In this document: one piece after another, positions 26,553 through 36,252 of the stretch
Position numbering within the stretch: the first letter of the stretch is position 1
Layout of the letters: each line of letters starts with the position of its first letter
From: Gymnodinialimonas ulvae
GTDB taxonomy: Bacteria > Pseudomonadota > Alphaproteobacteria > Rhodobacterales > Rhodobacteraceae
Direction: 5' to 3'
NCBI RefSeq assembly: GCF_037543845.1
Contig: NZ_JBBIFX010000001.1
Span: forward strand, 124,001-188,000
Length of the DNA: 64,000 nt
Program-made: the position numbers and the translations under genes
Notes under the pieces: model-generated
What the model was told of the DNA's origin: nothing
Seen by the model: the letters and a program-made list of their open reading frames with translations, nothing else
Database searches by the model: none

Positions 26553-27539
26553 ATGTCATGGCTAAGCGATCTGCGCGCCTGGTGGGCCGAGGACGGCATC
26601 GCCGAATGCACCTTCCCCAACGATCCCGACATCACCGGCCCGATCACCTTCCTGACCGAGTGCAAGCTGCGCATCGGCGACGCCGCCGAGGCCGTGTTCG
26701 ACACCCTGCAAGCCAACCTCTCCGGCGTATTCGATGCCATTGCCGCCGGGCTCGAGCTCCTGATCGACGCCATCCTCGCGCTCCTCCAGCAGCCTCCCAA
26801 CACCTCCTGGATCTCCGACATCCGCCTGCGTGACGCGGCCTTTCTCTATCCGCCCGACTGGCACCCTTTCGTCATTATCGCGCTGCTCACCGCGCTCGTC
26901 TGGCGCCTGCATCGTACCTGGAAAGTCGCCGCGCTTGTCGCATGCGGCTTCCTCTTCATCGTCAACCAAGGCTATTACGAGGAAACCACCGAAAGCCTCA
27001 CCCTCGTGCTGTCGGCCTGTGTCGTGTGCATGGGCTTGGGCGTGCCCATCGGCATTGCGAGCGCCCACCGTCCGCGCCTTTACGCCTGGATGCGGCCCGT
27101 CCTCGACCTGATGCAGACGCTGCCGACGTTCGTCTACCTCATCCCCGCCATCGTCTTTTTCGGCATCGGCATGGTCCCCGGCCTCATCGCCACGGTCATC
27201 TTCGTGCTCCCCGCCCCGATCCGTCTTACGCATCTGGGCATCTCCTCCACCCCCACCGCGCTTCTGGAGGCCGCCGATGCCTTCGGCGCGACGGGCCGTC
27301 AAAAACTCTGGAAGGTCGAGCTGCCCTACGCCACGCCGCAGATCATGGCCGGCCTGAACCAGACCATCATGCTCTCGCTTTCGATGGTCGTGATCGCCGC
27401 CCTCGTCGGCGCCGACGGCCTCGGCGTACCTGTCGTGCGCGCCCTCAACCAGGTCAACACCGGCCTGGGCTTTGAATCCGGCTTCATCATCGTCGTGGTC
27501 GCCATCGTCCTCGACCGCGCGCTTCGGGTGCGCACTTGA
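26553..27539 (+). CDS. choW: Choline ABC transporter permease
   Basis: A 328-aa inner-membrane permease of the OpuAB/ProW type. An N-terminal soluble/amphipathic region of about 100 residues precedes six or so membrane helices. The cytoplasmic EAA loop is EAADAFGATGRQKLWKVELP. The start at 26553 is the ATG after an AAGGGAAGG run. Its stop overlaps the TTG start of the GFA gene, placing that gene inside the transporter operon. Confidence 0.92.
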   Translation: MSWLSDLRAWWAEDGIAECTFPNDPDITGPITFLTECKLRIGDAAEAVFDTLQANLSGVFDAIAAGLELLIDAILALLQQPPNTSWISDIRLRDAAFLYPPDWHPFVIIALLTALVWRLHRTWKVAALVACGFLFIVNQGYYEETTESLTLVLSACVVCMGLGVPIGIASAHRPRLYAWMRPVLDLMQTLPTFVYLIPAIVFFGIGMVPGLIATVIFVLPAPIRLTHLGISSTPTALLEAADAFGATGRQKLWKVELPYATPQIMAGLNQTIMLSLSMVVIAALVGADGLGVPVVRALNQVNTGLGFESGFIIVVVAIVLDRALRVRT

Positions 27540-27937
27540 AGGGCGCGTGTCATTGCGGCGCGGTCACGCTGGACGTGGAGCTCTCCGAGGGCCTCGCCAC
27601 CGCGCGCCGCTGCGATTGCAGCTTCTGCCGGATGCGCGGCGCAGTCACCGTTTCCGCCCCGCGCGACGGCCTGCGGGTCGTGACCGGCGCGGAACACCTC
27701 GCGCTCTACCAATTCGGAACCCGGCGGGCGGAGCATTATTTCTGCCGCCTGTGTGGGATCTACACCCACCACCGCCGCTTCTCGAACCCGGATGAATACG
27801 GCGTGAATGTCGCTATCCTTGTGGGCCATTCCCCCTTCGATTTCGACACCATCCTCGTCCTGGACGGCCAAAACGATCCCGCCGGCACCTCCACGGAGCC
27901 GGTCGTGGGAACCCTCACCTACAAGGCGCACAAATGA
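27536..27937 (+). CDS. GFA/CENP-V family zinc protein inside the choline transporter operon
   Basis: A 133-aa protein of the glutathione-dependent formaldehyde-activating (Gfa) fold. Zinc ligands are visible in CHCGAVT, RRCDCSFC and FCRLCG. The likely start is TTG 27536, sharing TTGA with the choW stop, and its own stop shares ATGA with choV, so it is coupled on both sides. Some members bind S-hydroxymethyl-glutathione; others have no known activity. A link to formaldehyde from methyl-group catabolism of choline/betaine is inferred only from position. Confidence 0.8.
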   Translation: MKGACHCGAVTLDVELSEGLATARRCDCSFCRMRGAVTVSAPRDGLRVVTGAEHLALYQFGTRRAEHYFCRLCGIYTHHRRFSNPDEYGVNVAILVGHSPFDFDTILVLDGQNDPAGTSTEPVVGTLTYKAHK

Positions 27938-28947
27938 CCACCGCCGTCTCCTTCGAAAACGTCTGCATCATGTTCGGCCCACGCCCGGCGCCCGCGCTGA
28001 AGCTTGCCGACGATGGCAAGGACCGCGCCGAGATCCAACGCGAGACAGGCCATGTCCTCGGCGTGCATGAGTGCTCGCTCGATGTGGAATCGGGCGAAAT
28101 TCTCGTCCTCATGGGCCTTTCGGGTTCAGGCAAATCCACCCTCCTGCGGGCGGTCAACGGCCTCAACCCCGTGGCGCGCGGCCGCGTGCAAGTTCACGAC
28201 AAAGACTGGTCCTGCACCCTGCCCGGCACCACGGCGCAGGACCTGCGCCACCTGCGCCAAAACTGCGTCTCGATGGTGTTCCAGCAATTTGGCCTTCTGC
28301 CTTGGCGTTCGGTCCGCGAAAACGTAGGCTTGGGCCTTGAGCTGGCCGGGCAAGGCGCGGCGGAACGCGCGGCCAAGGTCGATGAACAACTCGCCCTCGT
28401 CGGGCTCAGCGACTGGGCAGATCGCAAAGTGGGCGAGCTATCGGGCGGCATGCAACAACGTGTGGGCCTGGCCCGCGCCTTTGTCACGCAAGCCCCGATC
28501 CTTCTGATGGATGAGCCGTTCTCCGCCCTTGATCCGCTGATCCGCACCAAGTTGCAGGACGAACTTCTCGATCTGCAACGCGACCTCAAGCGCACCATCA
28601 TCTTCGTCAGTCACGACCTCGACGAGGCCTTCAAGATCGGCAACCGTATCGCCATTCTGGAGGGCGGGCGCATCGCGCAAATCGGCACCCCGCGACAGAT
28701 CTTTTCGGAACCCGCCACCGATTATGTTGCGGATTTCGTCGCCAACATGAACCCGCTTGGCGTTCTGACCGCGCGCGATGTGATGCAGGACATCCCCACC
28801 GATCACGCGCGCATTTCGGCGGAAACCCCGATCCGTGATATCCTGAAACGCTTCGCCGAAACCTCGGCGCCCCTCTCGGTCGAACAGGACGGAGAGGTCA
28901 TCGGTACCGTCACCCCCGACAGCCTGGCCGCCCGCCTCGGGGCCTGA
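27934..28947 (+). CDS. choV: Choline ABC transporter ATP-binding protein
   Basis: A 337-aa ABC ATPase: Walker A GLSGSGKST, Q-loop VFQQFGLLPW, signature LSGGMQQR, Walker B ILLMDEP and the switch histidine in FVSHDLDEA. A C-terminal extension of about 70 residues after NPLGVL resembles the regulatory tail of OpuA/ProV proteins. ATGA overlap with the GFA gene. It powers ChoXW-mediated choline uptake. Confidence 0.93.
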   Translation: MTTAVSFENVCIMFGPRPAPALKLADDGKDRAEIQRETGHVLGVHECSLDVESGEILVLMGLSGSGKSTLLRAVNGLNPVARGRVQVHDKDWSCTLPGTTAQDLRHLRQNCVSMVFQQFGLLPWRSVRENVGLGLELAGQGAAERAAKVDEQLALVGLSDWADRKVGELSGGMQQRVGLARAFVTQAPILLMDEPFSALDPLIRTKLQDELLDLQRDLKRTIIFVSHDLDEAFKIGNRIAILEGGRIAQIGTPRQIFSEPATDYVADFVANMNPLGVLTARDVMQDIPTDHARISAETPIRDILKRFAETSAPLSVEQDGEVIGTVTPDSLAARLGA

Positions 28948-29015
28948 CCGCGCACGCAACTGCCAGACCGGGCACGGGTCCCTGCTTCCTTGTTTCAAAA
29001 ATACTCAAAAATCCC

Positions 29016-30074
29016 TCACCGCTGCGTCAGCGCCGTCATCAGCCGTTCGAGGTGCCAATCCGTATCGCCCAATTGCGCGTCGATCATCACCAACCGCTTG
29101 GCAAAATGCGCCAGCGGATAGTCCCATGTGATCCCGATCCCACCATGCATCTGGATCGCCTCCTCCGAGACCTGCCGCGCGATTTGCCCCACCAGAAATT
29201 TCGCCTGCGCCGCGCGCTTGGCAAATTCCGGCCCCCCCTCTGCCGCGGCGGCAAGGATCACGATGGACCGCGCCTGTTCGATCTCGATGCCCAGATCAAT
29301 CGCCCTGTGTTGCAGGGCCTGAAACGCGCCGATGGGCTGGCCGAATTGTTTGCGGGTCTTGAGGTAATCCACCAGCAGGCCTTGCACGATTTCCATCGCG
29401 CCCAAGGCCTCTGCACACAGCGCCAGCGCGCCCGCATCCAGTGCGTCTTCCAAGGCGCCACGGGCATCCGCCAAAACCAGTGTTCCGGGCGTGTCATCCA
29501 GAAACACCTCCGCCGCGGGCCCGCCATCGATCATGCCATAGCCTGTGACCTGCGCGTCCTCGGCCTTCACCTCGAACAGCGCCAGCTTGCCCTCCGACCA
29601 CGCCGCAATCAAAAGCCGCGCCGCGCCCGCTCCGCCATACACCAAGGATTTCCGTCCCGTCAGGCGACCCGCCTGGGCGCGGGTTTCGATCCCGTCCAGA
29701 TCGTAGGGCGCGTCCAATTCGCCGATCCCCACCGCGACCGGCTGCCCGTCCAGAACCGGCGCGACATCGCGCCCTGCCGCTGCGAGGAGTCGGAGGCCGA
29801 GAAGCATCGGCAACACCGGCTCCGGGCACAGCGCCCGGCCAAGCTGTTCAAACACAATGGATATGTCGAACCCCGTGCCACCCATGCCACCGGCCTCTTC
29901 GCACGCCAAAGCATAGAACACTCCAAGCTCCGTCAGCCCCGACCACGCCGCCTCCGAATGCCACGGTGCGGCATAGGCCAACTCCGCGCGCGCCGCGATT
30001 GGGCAGGCATCGGCCAGATATCGCGCCAAACTGTCCGCCAGCATCCGGCGATCATCGCTCGTTTCGAAATTCAT
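29016..30074 (-). CDS. Acyl-CoA dehydrogenase, short subunit of a pair
   Basis: A 352-aa ACAD-fold protein, shorter than typical (about 380-400). It keeps the C-terminal MHGGIGITWDYPLAHFAKR motif and TRKQFGQPIGAFQALQHR, but its middle domain (100-180) is shortened. The start at 30074 is 7 bp after the stop of a second, full-length ACAD gene. Such long/short pairs form alpha2beta2 enzymes acting on bulky CoA thioesters (steroid side chains and similar), which is the likely arrangement here. Confidence 0.8.
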   Translation of the reverse strand: MNFETSDDRRMLADSLARYLADACPIAARAELAYAAPWHSEAAWSGLTELGVFYALACEEAGGMGGTGFDISIVFEQLGRALCPEPVLPMLLGLRLLAAAGRDVAPVLDGQPVAVGIGELDAPYDLDGIETRAQAGRLTGRKSLVYGGAGAARLLIAAWSEGKLALFEVKAEDAQVTGYGMIDGGPAAEVFLDDTPGTLVLADARGALEDALDAGALALCAEALGAMEIVQGLLVDYLKTRKQFGQPIGAFQALQHRAIDLGIEIEQARSIVILAAAAEGGPEFAKRAAQAKFLVGQIARQVSEEAIQMHGGIGITWDYPLAHFAKRLVMIDAQLGDTDWHLERLMTALTQR

Positions 30075-30081
30075 CCGCGCA

Positions 30082-31269
30082 TCATCCCCCCCGAAAAGCC
30101 AACTTACCCAGAATATTGCGCTGTATCTCGTTCGACCCGCCATAAATCGAGATCTTGCGGTTGTTGAAATACCCGCTCGCATTGTGCCCGTGGCCCTGCG
30201 GCGCAATCGCCAGATTATCCAGATCCTCCGACGGAAACGGGGCCGCCGCGGGGCCCAGGGCCCGGCGTGCCAGATCGTTCAGTTCCTGCCGGATTTCCGT
30301 GCCCTTGATCTTCAACATCGACGGCTCCGCGCCCAACTCGCCGCCCGAGGCCGCCTTCGACAACATGCGCAGGTTGGTGATCTTCACCGCCTCCAATTCC
30401 GCCTCTACTCGCGCCACGCGCGCGGCGAAAAGCGGGTTTTCGATCAAGGCCTTACCGCCTCGCTTCACCTGCCGGGCCAACGCCTTCACCTGTGCCAGCG
30501 CCTGCACCGAGAACCCCGTGCCCGCAATGTTCGTCCGTTCGTGTCCCAGCAGGTATTTCGCGATCGTCCACCCCATATTTTCCTCACCCACAAGGTTCGC
30601 GACGGGCACGCGCACGTCGGTGAAAAACACCTCGTTGACCTCATATCCCCCCTCGATCAAGCGGATTGGGCGCATCTCGATCCCAGGCGTGTCGAGGTCG
30701 ATCAGAAGAAAGGAAATCCCTTCCTGCGGCTTGCCGTCAAACCCGGTGCGCACCAGACAAAAGATGCGGTTCGCGTATTGCCCCAGCGTGGTCCAGGTCT
30801 TCTGACCGTTCACCACGTAGACATCGCCGTCCGGATCCGCGCGGGTCTTCAGAGAAGCCAGATCCGACCCCGCGCCGGGTTCGGAATAGCCCTGACACCA
30901 CCAATCGCGCCCATCCAGAATGCGCGGCAGATACTCGGCCTGCTGCGCGGGCGTGCCGAATTTCTGCAACACGGGCCCAAGCATCTTGGTGCCGAACGGG
31001 ACAATGCGCGGCGCATTGAACTTGGCGCATTCCTCCTCGAAAATGTGCAAATGGATCGGGCCCCAATCCTGTCCGCCGTGGGCCTTGGGCCAGGTCCCGG
31101 CCAGCCAACCCCGGTCATTCAGGATGCCGTGCCAACGCTCCATATCCTCGCGCGTCGGGCCTTCGCCGCGACCAACGCGGTCGGCGATCTCGGTCGGCAG
31201 GGCCTCGGACAAAAACGCCCGTACCTCGGCCTGAAACGCCTGTTCTTCCGGAGAAAAATTCAGATCCAT
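30082..31269 (-). CDS. Acyl-CoA dehydrogenase, long subunit of a pair
   Basis: A 395-aa ACAD with GYSEPGAGSDLASLKTRA (substrate/FAD loop), VNGQKTWTTLGQYAN and YGGSNEIQRNILGK at the C-terminus. The start at 31269 has GGGAGGG 6 nt upstream; the frame to 31314 was rejected. It probably pairs with the short ACAD encoded directly downstream. No CoA ligase, hydratase or thiolase is adjacent, so the substrate is open. Confidence 0.85.
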   Translation of the reverse strand: MDLNFSPEEQAFQAEVRAFLSEALPTEIADRVGRGEGPTREDMERWHGILNDRGWLAGTWPKAHGGQDWGPIHLHIFEEECAKFNAPRIVPFGTKMLGPVLQKFGTPAQQAEYLPRILDGRDWWCQGYSEPGAGSDLASLKTRADPDGDVYVVNGQKTWTTLGQYANRIFCLVRTGFDGKPQEGISFLLIDLDTPGIEMRPIRLIEGGYEVNEVFFTDVRVPVANLVGEENMGWTIAKYLLGHERTNIAGTGFSVQALAQVKALARQVKRGGKALIENPLFAARVARVEAELEAVKITNLRMLSKAASGGELGAEPSMLKIKGTEIRQELNDLARRALGPAAAPFPSEDLDNLAIAPQGHGHNASGYFNNRKISIYGGSNEIQRNILGKLAFRGG

Positions 31270-31335
31270 CGCACCCTCCCTTGGCTCGCAAGACAGGGTA
31301 GCACCGCGCCGCAAAAGCGCCAGCCCGATGGCGTG

Positions 31336-31665
31336 TTACATCGAAAAAGACGTCCCGCAGCCGCAGGAGGAGGTCGCATTGGGGTTCTCGATGGTGAACC
31401 GCGCGCCGATCAGCTCTTCGGTGAAATCGATCACCGCGTCGGCCAGAAACGGCAGTGAAACGCTGTCCACAACGACCTTCTGACCTTGTCCTTCAAGCAC
31501 AAGGTCATCGTCGCCCGGCGCGTCCAGTTTGATCTCGTATTGAAATCCCGAGCAGCCGCCGCCCTCGACCGCGACGCGCAGGGCCTGCGGGATCTCGGCG
31601 GTGTCGTTGATCTCGGCGAGCCGCGCAAACGCGCGATCGGTTACTTTTGGGGGAACAGTCAGCAT
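31336..31665 (-). CDS. erpA: Iron-sulfur cluster insertion protein ErpA
   Basis: A 109-aa A-type carrier with the three conserved cysteines C38 (GGGCSGFQYE), C101 and C103 (SSCGCGTSF). Length and the QYEI/DFTEELIGARFTIENPNA pattern match ErpA rather than IscA. It transfers Fe-S clusters to apo-proteins. Divergent from dgt. Confidence 0.88.
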   Translation of the reverse strand: MLTVPPKVTDRAFARLAEINDTAEIPQALRVAVEGGGCSGFQYEIKLDAPGDDDLVLEGQGQKVVVDSVSLPFLADAVIDFTEELIGARFTIENPNATSSCGCGTSFSM

Positions 31666-31756
31666 TCAGATCACCTGTCGCATTCAGCGTCCTGCAAATA
31701 TATGAAAGGGCAGGGTCGGGGACAAGGCAGTGCCCGATGATGACGGAGGCAGACCC

Positions 31757-32929
31757 ATGCGCGCGCGTTTCGCTTGCGACCCGATGGACACGCGCGGACG
31801 GCAGGTGGCCGAGGAAGAAAGCGCGCATCGCTCGCCATTTCAGCGTGACCGCGACCGGATCATCCATTCTTCGGCCTTCCGCCGCCTCAAGCACAAAACG
31901 CAGGTGTTCGTCGAGCACGAGGGGGATTATTTCCGCACCCGCCTGACCCATTCGCTTGAGGTCGCGCAGGTCGCCCGAACCATGGCCCGTGCCTTGGGGC
32001 TGGACGAGGATCTGACCGAAACCGTGGCCTTGGCCCACGACCTCGGCCACCCGCCCTTCGGCCATACCGGCGAGGATGCCTTGCAGGCGCTGATGGCGCC
32101 CCATGGCGGGTACGATCACAACGCGCAGGCGCTCAGGATCGTGACCCATCTGGAGCGTCACTATGCCGATTTCGACGGCCTCAACCTGACGTGGGAAACA
32201 CTGGAAGGCATTGCCAAGCACAACGGTCCGGTTTTGCCGCCGCTGCCGTGGGCGTTGCAGACCTGTTGCACGGAGCTCGATCTTGAGCTTGCGACCCACG
32301 CCAGTGCCGAAGCCCAAGTCGCGGCGCTGGCCGATGATGTCGCCTACAACCACCATGACCTTCACGATGGACTGCGCGCGGAGCTGTTTTCCACCGATGA
32401 ATTGGCCGAATTGCCGATCCTGCGGGAGTGTTTCGCGGCTGTGGACAAGCGCTATCCCGGGCTGAACTACTATCGCCGCCGGCACGAGGCGCTGCGGCGC
32501 TTCTTTGGCGTGCTGGTGGAAGACGTTCTGGCCTGCGCACGGGCGAGTCTTGCGGAAATCGATCCACAAAGCCCTGTGGATATCCGGTTGGCAGGTCGCC
32601 CGATTATCCGTTTTTCCAAGGGTTTGTTCGACGACCTCAAAGTCATTCGTAAATTTTTGTTCAAACGCATGTACCGCGCGCCGTCGGTTGTGGTCATGCG
32701 TAGGGAAGTCACCCAGGTGATCGAGGATCTGTTTCCGTTCTTCATGGCCAATCCCGACGAATTGCCCAAGCAATGGCGCAAGGATGTCGAAGAGATCGCG
32801 GGCAGCGAGACGGCGCTGGCACGGATCGTTTCGGATTACATCTCGGGCATGACCGACCGCTTTGCGTTGCAATGCCACCAACAGTTGATCGGTGGCGCGG
32901 ATCACGGCACACTGCAAGGGCCCCTATAG
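31757..32929 (+). CDS. dgt: dGTPase-like HD-domain triphosphohydrolase
   Basis: A 390-aa protein that hydrolyses dNTPs to deoxynucleoside plus tripolyphosphate. HD metal residues are visible: H65 in TRLTHSLEVAQ and H94-D95 in ALAHDLGHPPFGH. RDRDRIIHSSAFRRLKHKTQVF at the N-terminus is typical of the short dGTPase-like subfamily. The start at 31757 follows GGAGG by 7 nt. Divergent from erpA with a 91-bp shared promoter gap. Confidence 0.92.
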   Translation: MRARFACDPMDTRGRQVAEEESAHRSPFQRDRDRIIHSSAFRRLKHKTQVFVEHEGDYFRTRLTHSLEVAQVARTMARALGLDEDLTETVALAHDLGHPPFGHTGEDALQALMAPHGGYDHNAQALRIVTHLERHYADFDGLNLTWETLEGIAKHNGPVLPPLPWALQTCCTELDLELATHASAEAQVAALADDVAYNHHDLHDGLRAELFSTDELAELPILRECFAAVDKRYPGLNYYRRRHEALRRFFGVLVEDVLACARASLAEIDPQSPVDIRLAGRPIIRFSKGLFDDLKVIRKFLFKRMYRAPSVVVMRREVTQVIEDLFPFFMANPDELPKQWRKDVEEIAGSETALARIVSDYISGMTDRFALQCHQQLIGGADHGTLQGPL

Positions 32930-32966
32930 CGCCCGCAAAGACGGCGCCCCATACCGGAGCCTGAGC

Positions 32967-33332
32967 ATGCCCAACCCCTTTCGCCTCGCCGCGCCCATCG
33001 CGGCCTGCCTTACCTTCACGTCGCTGGCGCAAGCCTTCCCGCAGGACGGTCAATTCTACCTCGGATTCTCCTGCCCGGCGGGCGGCTTCACGCCCGGAAC
33101 AGAGAGCACGGCCTCGCTGTCGTTCCCCACGCTGTGCCTGTTCGAGCAATGCTGTGATTTGTCGAACCCGATCAACATTCGTGATATGGACGAAACGTTT
33201 CTCTACGATGGGCAATGCAGCGCCGAGGGCATTGATTTCGAGGCGCGTTTGCTGGTTGGAGAGGCTTCCATCGACGGGATGGTCGTGGTTTTGAACAACA
33301 ATGCCTACACCTACGCGCGCTGCGAGCCCTGA
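32967..33332 (+). CDS. Exported cysteine-rich hypothetical protein
   Basis: A 121-aa protein I do not recognise. It has a signal peptide (hydrophobic core LAAPIAACLTFTSLAQA, cleavage expected before FPQDG). The mature part has several cysteines (SCPAGG, LCLFEQCCDL, QCSAEG, ARCEP), suggesting disulfides in the periplasm. It follows dgt by 37 bp with its own GGAG site and precedes argS. Confidence 0.55.
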   Translation: MPNPFRLAAPIAACLTFTSLAQAFPQDGQFYLGFSCPAGGFTPGTESTASLSFPTLCLFEQCCDLSNPINIRDMDETFLYDGQCSAEGIDFEARLLVGEASIDGMVVVLNNNAYTYARCEP

Positions 33333-33413
33333 CGCTTGGCACGCTGTCACACCCAAGATTGACGCCACAGGCCATGGTGATACACCCGCGTTGACCGTTT
33401 CAAGGACACCGCA

Positions 33414-35141
33414 ATGACCCTGTTCGACCAGATCCGCGAGGCCGTTCTCGCCGCCATCGATACGCTTTCTGCCGAGGGGACGCTGCCCGCGGGGGTTGAG
33501 ACCCGTGCGATCACGGTCGAGCCGCCCCGCGACGCGGCCCATGGCGACATGGCAACCAACGCCGCGATGGTGCTGGCAAAACCGGCGCAGATGAAACCGC
33601 GCGATATCGCAGAAGCGCTGGCCGCAAAGCTGGCCGAGGACGCGCGCATCGACACGGCCGAGGTCGCAGGGCCGGGCTTTCTGAACCTGCGGCTCGCCGC
33701 TTCTGTCTGGCAGGGTGTGGTCGGTGATGTCCTGCAATCCGGCGCCGCGTACGGGCGCTCGAAAAAAGGTGAAGGTCGCCGCGTAAACGTCGAATATGTC
33801 AGTGCAAATCCCACTGGCCCGTTGCATGTCGGTCACACTCGCGGCGCGGTCTTTGGCGACGCATTAGCCTCGCTTCTGGATGCGGCGGGCTTTGACGTCA
33901 CCCGTGAATACTACATCAACGACGGCGGCGCGCAGGTCGATGTCCTCGCGCGGTCCGTCTATTTGCGCTATCTCGAAGCCCACGGGCAGGAGGTTGCGTT
34001 CGAGGATGGAACGTACCCCGGCGACTACCTTATCGAGGTCGGTCAGGCCCTCAAAGACAAGGTCGGCGATCAATTTGTCGACAAGGGCGAACAATTCTGG
34101 CTGGCCGAGATCCGTGAATTTGCCACCGAGTGCATGATGGATCTGATCCGTGCCGATCTGGCACGGCTCGGCGTCAAGATGGACGCTTTTTTCAGCGAAA
34201 AATCTCTCTACGGGACGGGCCGGATTGAAGAGGCGATCAACGATCTGCGCGACAAGGGCCTGATCTATGAAGGCGTGCTGGAGCCCCCGAAAGGCAAGAC
34301 GCCCGAGGATTGGGAGCCGCGCGAACAGACGCTGTTCAAGTCGACCGAACATGGCGATGACGTGGATCGTCCGGTGATGAAATCCGACGGCTCCTGGACC
34401 TATTTCGCGCCGGACATCGCGTATCATTTCGATAAGGTTTCCAGAGGCTTCGACGAGCTTATTGATGTATTTGGGGCCGATCACGGCGGCTATGTCAAAC
34501 GCATGAAGGCGGCGGTTTCGGCACTCTCGGATGGCAAAGTGCCGCTTGATGTGAAGCTGACGCAGCTGGTCAAACTGCGCCGTGGCGACGAAGAGCTGAA
34601 GATGTCGAAACGCGCGGGCACCTTCGTGACGCTGGCCGATGTGGTCGAGATGGTCGGCGCCGACGTGACCCGGTTCCACATGTTGACCCGCAAAAACGAC
34701 GCGCCACTGGATTTTGACGTCGAGAAGGTGCGCGAACAATCCAAGGACAACCCGGTGTGGTACGTCCAATACGCCCATGCGCGCATTCATTCCGTGTTGC
34801 GCAAGGCGGCCGAGGCCGAGATGCAGCCCGACGCGGCGCAGCTTGCTTCGGTGTCGGATCCGGCGGAGCTTGCATTGGCCGCCAAGCTGGCCGAATTCCC
34901 CCGCATGATCGAAGCCGCAGCTCAAAGTCACGAGCCGCATCGCATTGCGTTTTACCTCTATGACCTCGCCTCCGACTTCCACGCGCTGTGGAACAAGGGC
35001 AACGCCGTGCCGCATCTGCGCTTCTTCCAAGAGGATGATCCATCGGCAACATCCGGGAAACTTTGCCTGATTTCCGCCGTGGCGATTGTTATTTCGAACG
35101 GCCTTGGTATCTTAGGCGTCAAGCCGGTCGAACAAATGTGA
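33414..35141 (+). CDS. argS: Arginyl-tRNA synthetase
   Basis: A 575-aa class I synthetase. HIGH-type motif in SANPTGPLHVGHTRGAV (about 125-141), KMSKRAG loop (about 395), an N-terminal Add1-like domain and a C-terminal DALR anticodon-binding domain (YVQYAHARIHSVLRKA onward). First gene of the argS - SPOR - nagZ - scpA - scpB run common in Rhodobacteraceae. Confidence 0.96.
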   Translation: MTLFDQIREAVLAAIDTLSAEGTLPAGVETRAITVEPPRDAAHGDMATNAAMVLAKPAQMKPRDIAEALAAKLAEDARIDTAEVAGPGFLNLRLAASVWQGVVGDVLQSGAAYGRSKKGEGRRVNVEYVSANPTGPLHVGHTRGAVFGDALASLLDAAGFDVTREYYINDGGAQVDVLARSVYLRYLEAHGQEVAFEDGTYPGDYLIEVGQALKDKVGDQFVDKGEQFWLAEIREFATECMMDLIRADLARLGVKMDAFFSEKSLYGTGRIEEAINDLRDKGLIYEGVLEPPKGKTPEDWEPREQTLFKSTEHGDDVDRPVMKSDGSWTYFAPDIAYHFDKVSRGFDELIDVFGADHGGYVKRMKAAVSALSDGKVPLDVKLTQLVKLRRGDEELKMSKRAGTFVTLADVVEMVGADVTRFHMLTRKNDAPLDFDVEKVREQSKDNPVWYVQYAHARIHSVLRKAAEAEMQPDAAQLASVSDPAELALAAKLAEFPRMIEAAAQSHEPHRIAFYLYDLASDFHALWNKGNAVPHLRFFQEDDPSATSGKLCLISAVAIVISNGLGILGVKPVEQM

Positions 35142-35217
35142 GGCAAAAGACCTCCTGCGCGCGCCGGTCGAGCAGTTGACATCGGGCCGTCCAAAGGCTC
35201 GGGCGAATGAGGCAGGT

Positions 35218-36252
35218 ATGGCAGATATCCAATATTCCGGGGGGTATTCCCCCGATTCCGGTCAGAATTATTCCCATGACGAGACGCAGTCGGCGGCGGA
35301 TGTCGGGCGCGTGACGCAATTGATCAACTGGGCCGCGGCGATCATCTCGATCGGTCTGGTTGTGGGCATGGCGATCTGGGCGTGGCAGCTCTTGATGCGC
35401 GACGTGACCGATGTTCCCGTGATCCGCGCTATGGAAGGCCCGATGCGCGTTGCCCCCGAAAATCCGGGCGGCGCAGTGGCCGAAAACCAGGGCCTTGCCG
35501 TCAATCGGCTGGCCGAAGGGGAAGAGGCTGCGCCGGTTCCCGATCAGCTGGTGCTTGCACCGCCGCCGATGGATTTTGACGACGTGCCCGAGTTGGAACA
35601 GGCGTTTGAAAGCGCGTCCGTTGCCACCCCCACGACCGCGGACGAGACACCAGAGGGGCCCGCAGTCGTGCTCGAAACGGAGGCCGAAGCCGCGGACCCG
35701 GGCGCAACTGACGATACCGAAGCGCTGATCCAGCGTCTGCTGGCCGAGGCGCAACCTCTTGAAGGCGTTGAAAATCCAGAGTTCACCAGCGCAGCTGACG
35801 CGCCATCGCCTGTGGCCCGGGCAGAGGTTATCCCGGTCTCCGTGCCCGGAGTGCGCCGGTCCCTGCGTCCGCAGATCCGCCCCGCTTCCCTGCAGGCCCG
35901 CGCCGAAGCCGTCGCTGCCGCAGCCCCCGCCGTCGCCGAGGTAGCGGACGATGCGCCCTTAAGTGCCGATGAATTCGAAATCGCCGCAACCGAACTGGAA
36001 ACGGGCACCCGCCTGGTTCAGCTTGGTGCATTCGACACGCCCGACCTGGCCCGCGCGGAATGGGCAAGACTTGCGCAAACGCACCCGGATTTCTTCCTTG
36101 GCCGCGCCCGCGTGATCGAAGAAGCCGCCTCGGGTGGGCAGACGTTCTATCGCCTGCGCGCCCATGGGTTCGCGGATCTCTCCGCCTCGCGCCGGTTTTG
36201 TGCGGCACTCGTCGCGCAAGGGGCGGCCTGCATCCCGGTCACGGTCCGGTGA
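35218..36252 (+). CDS. SPOR-domain membrane protein
   Basis: A 344-aa bitopic protein: short cytoplasmic N-terminus, one membrane helix at about 36-58 (WAAAIISIGLVVGMAIWAW), a long Ala/Pro/Glu-rich periplasmic linker and a C-terminal SPOR domain (about 262-344, TRLVQLGAFDTPDLARAEW). SPOR domains bind denuded peptidoglycan at the septum, so a division-site role is likely. The start at 35218 follows GAGGCAGG. Its stop overlaps nagZ (GTGA). Confidence 0.85.
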   Translation: MADIQYSGGYSPDSGQNYSHDETQSAADVGRVTQLINWAAAIISIGLVVGMAIWAWQLLMRDVTDVPVIRAMEGPMRVAPENPGGAVAENQGLAVNRLAEGEEAAPVPDQLVLAPPPMDFDDVPELEQAFESASVATPTTADETPEGPAVVLETEAEAADPGATDDTEALIQRLLAEAQPLEGVENPEFTSAADAPSPVARAEVIPVSVPGVRRSLRPQIRPASLQARAEAVAAAAPAVAEVADDAPLSADEFEIAATELETGTRLVQLGAFDTPDLARAEWARLAQTHPDFFLGRARVIEEAASGGQTFYRLRAHGFADLSASRRFCAALVAQGAACIPVTVR

